DNA of 64,000 bases, taken from NCBI GenBank assembly GCA_019459285.1, contig JAIBEL010000048.1:1-64000 (forward strand), read 5' to 3'. Shown in pieces: positions 61,773 to 64,000 of the stretch (the stretch's first letter is position 1; every line of letters begins with the position of its first letter). The notes beneath the pieces are model-generated. The model was not told the origin of the DNA. It made no database searches and was given only the letters and a program-made list of their open reading frames with translations. This DNA is from Rhizobium sp. (GTDB taxonomy: Bacteria; Pseudomonadota; Gammaproteobacteria; Burkholderiales; Thiobacillaceae). Both the position numbers and the translations under genes were made by a program.

Positions 61773-62484
61773 AGGTCCAGCCTTGCTGGAGCCGGGAAAT
61801 GATTTCGCCGATGGCAGTGGGGGCCGTCCGGATGGCCGGCAGCAATTCCACTTTTTGGCCTTCGCTGGTGAAACGGGCAACCGTCTGGCCACATGCCACC
61901 CACTGCAGGTTCGCGTGACGCTGCCTCATGCGTGCGATACGTTCTGCGTAGGGACTATGACCGGCGCGCAGGAGTTCGAGGCCATGGCTGTTGGCTATGA
62001 CCTCAAGCTGCATGGCGCGCCCCCGCCGGTCCGCATCGTCCAGCAGCTGATCGGCCCGATCCAGCGCCGCGCGCATCTTTTCCGGTGCCGCACTGTCGAT
62101 ATGCAGGATGATGCGATTGGGATCGGCTTCGCGTGCGAGGCTGACCGTCCGATACCCATCCGGAACCGCGGCAGGCTGTGTGACGCCTGCCTGCCACGCC
62201 AGTCCCCGCAAAGCCCAGCCACTGCTCAAGCCAACGAGCAGAACGAGGCAGCCGAATGCGCAGCGTTGCATCAACTGCCGGCGATGAACGGGCGGCCGGG
62301 CGTCGATGACCGGCGGCTCGGCGTACGCCAGCTTGACCATGCTGCGCAGGCTGCGCAACGCACAAATGCGTTGCGCCAACACCTGGTCTTGTTGCATCCG
62401 CGCGATCAGGGTTTCGCTTTCGGCCACATCGAGTTCGCCATCGATGAACGCATGCAGAATCTCATCCGAAACAGCGGATTTCAT
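61759..62484 (-). CDS. anti-sigma factor with periplasmic DsrE-like domain
   Basis: A 241-residue single-pass membrane protein. Residues 1-60 form a short anti-sigma domain (DEILHAFIDGELDVAESETL) without the zinc-binding HxxxCxxC. A membrane helix spans about 75-93. Residues about 122-241 look like a DsrE fold: RIILHIDSAAPEKMRAALDR, LEVIANSHGLELL and LQWVACGQTVARF, with a single Cys198. The same pattern is seen in the secreted protein at 63176. It overlaps the sigma gene by ATGA, with GGAGGG before its ATG. Confidence 0.8.
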   Translation of the reverse strand: MKSAVSDEILHAFIDGELDVAESETLIARMQQDQVLAQRICALRSLRSMVKLAYAEPPVIDARPPVHRRQLMQRCAFGCLVLLVGLSSGWALRGLAWQAGVTQPAAVPDGYRTVSLAREADPNRIILHIDSAAPEKMRAALDRADQLLDDADRRGRAMQLEVIANSHGLELLRAGHSPYAERIARMRQRHANLQWVACGQTVARFTSEGQKVELLPAIRTAPTAIGEIISRLQQGWTYVRV

Positions 62485-63035
62485 TTGACCCTCCTCAACT
62501 GTGGCTGGGCCGCCGATTGTTGCATCGCAGGCCCCAGCAGACTTTTCAGGGATGCGCGCGCGCGCGACAGGCGGCTCATCACCGTACCGACCGGGATGTC
62601 CAGGATCCCGGCCACTTCGGCATAACTGAATTCTTCCAGGTCGACCAGCGTCAGAACCTGACGCTGCCCCAGCGGCAGGCGTTCCACGGCCTTGCGTACG
62701 CAGGCGATCACCTGCTCGCGATCGCAACAGGCATCGGGCGTGTCTGCCGTGGATTCCAGTTCGTCCTGCCAGTCCTCGACATCGTCGAAGTCGCGCCGGC
62801 TGCGCAAGTGATCGAGCCAGCAGTGATTCATGATCGACACCATCCATGCCTTCAGGGACGACTCGTCGCGCAACTGAGCACGCCGCGTCCAGCCCTTGGA
62901 GAGGGCTTCCTGAACCAGATCGTCCGCCAGCGTGGCGTCATGGCACCAGGCAAAGGCAATTCGGTAGAGCACCGGGCGCAAGGCTTCGATACCGGGGCGA
63001 GGCGGACCAAAAAAAAGACGGCTGAGCATGATCAT
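62481..63035 (-). CDS. ECF-type sigma factor
   Basis: A 184-residue sigma-70 family ECF factor with region 2 (YRIAFAWCHDATLADDLVQEAL, about residues 25-46; AWMVSIMNHCWLDHLRSRRD) and region 4 (LPLGQRQVLTLVDLEEFSYA then EVAGILDIPVGTVMSRLSRAR). A linker rich in Asp lies between. The ATG at 63035 lies at the predicted transcription start of its own promoter, so the message may be leaderless; a second ATG is six bases further on. It should drive its own operon and the divergent DsrE gene. Confidence 0.92.
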   Translation of the reverse strand: MIMLSRLFFGPPRPGIEALRPVLYRIAFAWCHDATLADDLVQEALSKGWTRRAQLRDESSLKAWMVSIMNHCWLDHLRSRRDFDDVEDWQDELESTADTPDACCDREQVIACVRKAVERLPLGQRQVLTLVDLEEFSYAEVAGILDIPVGTVMSRLSRARASLKSLLGPAMQQSAAQPQLRRVK

Positions 63036-63040
63036 GTCCG

Positions 63041-63069
63041 GTTGACGGGAAAGATAGTCCTTTTATTCC
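63041..63069 (-). promoter_or_regulatory. ECF promoter of the sigma/anti-sigma operon
   Basis: Minus strand GGAATAA (63069-63063), 16-base spacer, GTC (63046-63044). Identical in architecture to the divergent promoter at 63092. Autoregulation by the ECF factor is the natural reading. Confidence 0.7.
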
Positions 63070-63091
63070 AGAAAAAAGCGCGCTCCGGAAT

Positions 63092-63120
63092 GGAATAAGC
63101 GTTCCAGTAGGTCCGTCCTA
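63092..63120 (+). promoter_or_regulatory. ECF promoter of the DsrE-type gene
   Basis: GGAATAA (63092-63098), 16-base spacer, GTCCTA (63115-63120). The start near 63126 leaves a 50-base leader to the ATG at 63176. Only 22 bases separate this -35 from that of the sigma operon. Confidence 0.7.
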
Positions 63121-63175
63121 CCTACAGGCTTGCCCGATAAAGCCGGTTTATTCATATCAAATCAGGAGACCTCTA

Positions 63176-63628
63176 ATGACCCGCACTCTCACCCCGCTGC
63201 TTGCCGCTCTGTTTCTGGCTTGCGCTCCGATGGCTCACGCCGCTCCCCCGGCTGAAGCCGCCGCCCCAGCCGCCTCCGACGAGGCAAAAGTCGTCTACCA
63301 CATCAATGATGCCTCCGTCGCCCGTGCCGCCATGAACAATATCAACAACGAGCTCAACGCCAGCCCGACCGACAAGATCGTCGTGGTGGCTCACGGCAAG
63401 GGTATCGATTTCCTGCTCAACGACGCCAAGGATGACAAGGGTGCTTTTGAATCCCAAGTTGCCGCACTGAAGAATCGCGGCGTCGATTTCCGCGTCTGCA
63501 ACAACACCCTCATGTCCCGCAAACTGGGCCCTGACGCGGTCATCATGGAAGCCAAGGTGGTACCGTCCGGCGTGGCTGAGCTTGCCCGTTTGCAGGCCAA
63601 GGAAGGTTACGTCTACATCAAGCCCTGA
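63176..63628 (+). CDS. secreted DsrE-family protein
   Basis: A 150-residue protein with a signal peptide (MTRTLTPLLAALFLACAPMA, cleavage after AHA at residue 22), an Ala/Pro linker and a DsrE/DsrF-like domain: KVVYHINDASVARAAMNNIN, KIVVVAHGKGIDFLLND and RGVDFRVCNNTLMSRKLG with the conserved Cys108. DsrE-fold proteins carry sulfur as persulfide or act as binding proteins; this exported type is frequent in sulfur-oxidising and other beta-proteobacteria. AGGAGA precedes the ATG. It is the apparent main target of the divergent ECF sigma factor. Confidence 0.88.
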   Translation: MTRTLTPLLAALFLACAPMAHAAPPAEAAAPAASDEAKVVYHINDASVARAAMNNINNELNASPTDKIVVVAHGKGIDFLLNDAKDDKGAFESQVAALKNRGVDFRVCNNTLMSRKLGPDAVIMEAKVVPSGVAELARLQAKEGYVYIKP

Positions 63629-63743
63629 TCCTTGCCCGGAACCGCCGGTTACGGCGGTCCATCCAGGATGCCAGCCGATTTCGAGAATAATTCCACGAGA
63701 TTCACGGTTGTCTCCTCCTGCAGCGGCCGGCCAGCCGCTTTTT

Positions 63744-64000
63744 TTATTCCGCGCGGATGAAGTGCTCGCGGTAGTACTTCATCTCGTCGATGGATTCATA
63801 GATGTCGGCCAGTGCTTCGTGCCTGTTGGACTTCTTGAATGCTTCGGACAGGCCTGGCCGCCAGCGCTTGGCCAGTTCCTTCAAGGTGCTGACGTCCAGG
63901 TTGCGGTAGTGGAAGAACGCCTCCAGTTGCGGCATGTAACGCGCCATGAAGCGGCGGTCCTGGCAAATCGAGTTGCCGCACATCGGCGAGGTTCGGGCCG
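63744..64000 (-). CDS. orn: oligoribonuclease (3' part, runs off the right edge)
   Basis: The C-terminal 85 residues of Orn, the DEDD-family 3'-5' exonuclease that degrades di- to oligoribonucleotides. [37 protein letters not shown] and the final [16 protein letters not shown] match the family, including the His/Asp catalytic region near the end. The 5' part, including the first DEDD aspartate and glutamate, lies beyond 64000. Confidence 0.95.
   Translation of the reverse strand, partial: ARTSPMCGNSICQDRRFMARYMPQLEAFFHYRNLDVSTLKELAKRWRPGLSEAFKKSNRHEALADIYESIDEMKYYREHFIRAE

Noticed and set aside
60357-61802. 481-residue plus-strand frame opposite the YyaL-type gene
   Set aside because: Arg/Gln/His-rich shadow of a well supported gene.

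Overview
The window is chromosomal DNA of a beta-proteobacterium. The gene families point to the Nitrosomonadales/Hydrogenophilales area (Thiobacillus-like): an exosortase B / Eps exopolysaccharide locus, PEP-CTERM proteins, PilSR, SspAB, a petABC bc1 complex and an ECF sigma module built around DsrE-fold proteins. The genus is an inference from families and gene order; no search was run.

Layout. 1-375: leader and promoter of an rRNA operon leaving the left edge on the minus strand, with an initiator tRNA upstream of it. 585-8019: housekeeping and conserved genes (iron-type alcohol dehydrogenase, LemA plus a GIDE-domain membrane protein, a 2Fe-2S flavin reductase, recJ, a rhomboid protease). 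8066-8666: a DUF433/DUF5615 pair whose second gene carries a one-base frameshift. 8795-43724: about 35 kb of almost entirely minus-strand exopolysaccharide genes. They cover sugar nucleotides (galE, rfbDCA, rfbB, UDP-HexNAc dehydrogenase, wecB, gmd, fcl), at least five glycosyltransferases, two methyltransferases, Wzx, Wzy, a BNR-repeat secreted protein, EpsI, exosortase XrtB, EpsG/F/E/L/D, a CAAX-type protease and the priming phosphoglycosyltransferase. A HigBA-type toxin-antitoxin pair and a four-helix S23-like gene sit among them. 38693-45961: an unusual FadL/OmpA-like double-barrel protein and three PEP-CTERM proteins, two with good sigma-54 promoters. 46499-49619: a PP0621-type small protein with pilS and pilR. 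About 49690-54810: a roughly 5 kb integrative element next to a tRNA-Thr gene, holding an AlpA-like regulator, a truncated phage GPA-type replication gene, a stand-alone reverse transcriptase of the Abi/unknown-group (defence) type and a P4-type integrase. 54923-64000: sspBA, petABC, a DegS/AlgW-like protease, a YyaL-type thioredoxin-domain protein, an anti-sigma/ECF sigma pair with a divergent secreted DsrE protein, and the end of orn.

How the genes fit together. The Eps genes should produce a heteropolysaccharide with rhamnose, fucose and N-acetylhexosamine(uronic acid)-type sugars. It would be started by the 42342-43724 transferase, flipped by Wzx, polymerised by Wzy with EpsF/EpsG control and exported by EpsE/EpsL. 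XrtB cleaves PEP-CTERM proteins, which probably join the same surface matrix.

Most notable signals: (i) the reverse-transcriptase gene that replaces the 3' half of a replication gene in the mini-element; (ii) heptanucleotide tandem repeats lying inside the first codons of rfbD and rfbA and inside gmd, where a change of one unit would shift the frame; (iii) a divergent pair of identical-architecture ECF promoters (GGAATAA-N16-GTC) serving a sigma factor whose anti-sigma protein carries a periplasmic DsrE-like domain resembling the secreted DsrE protein encoded across the promoter.
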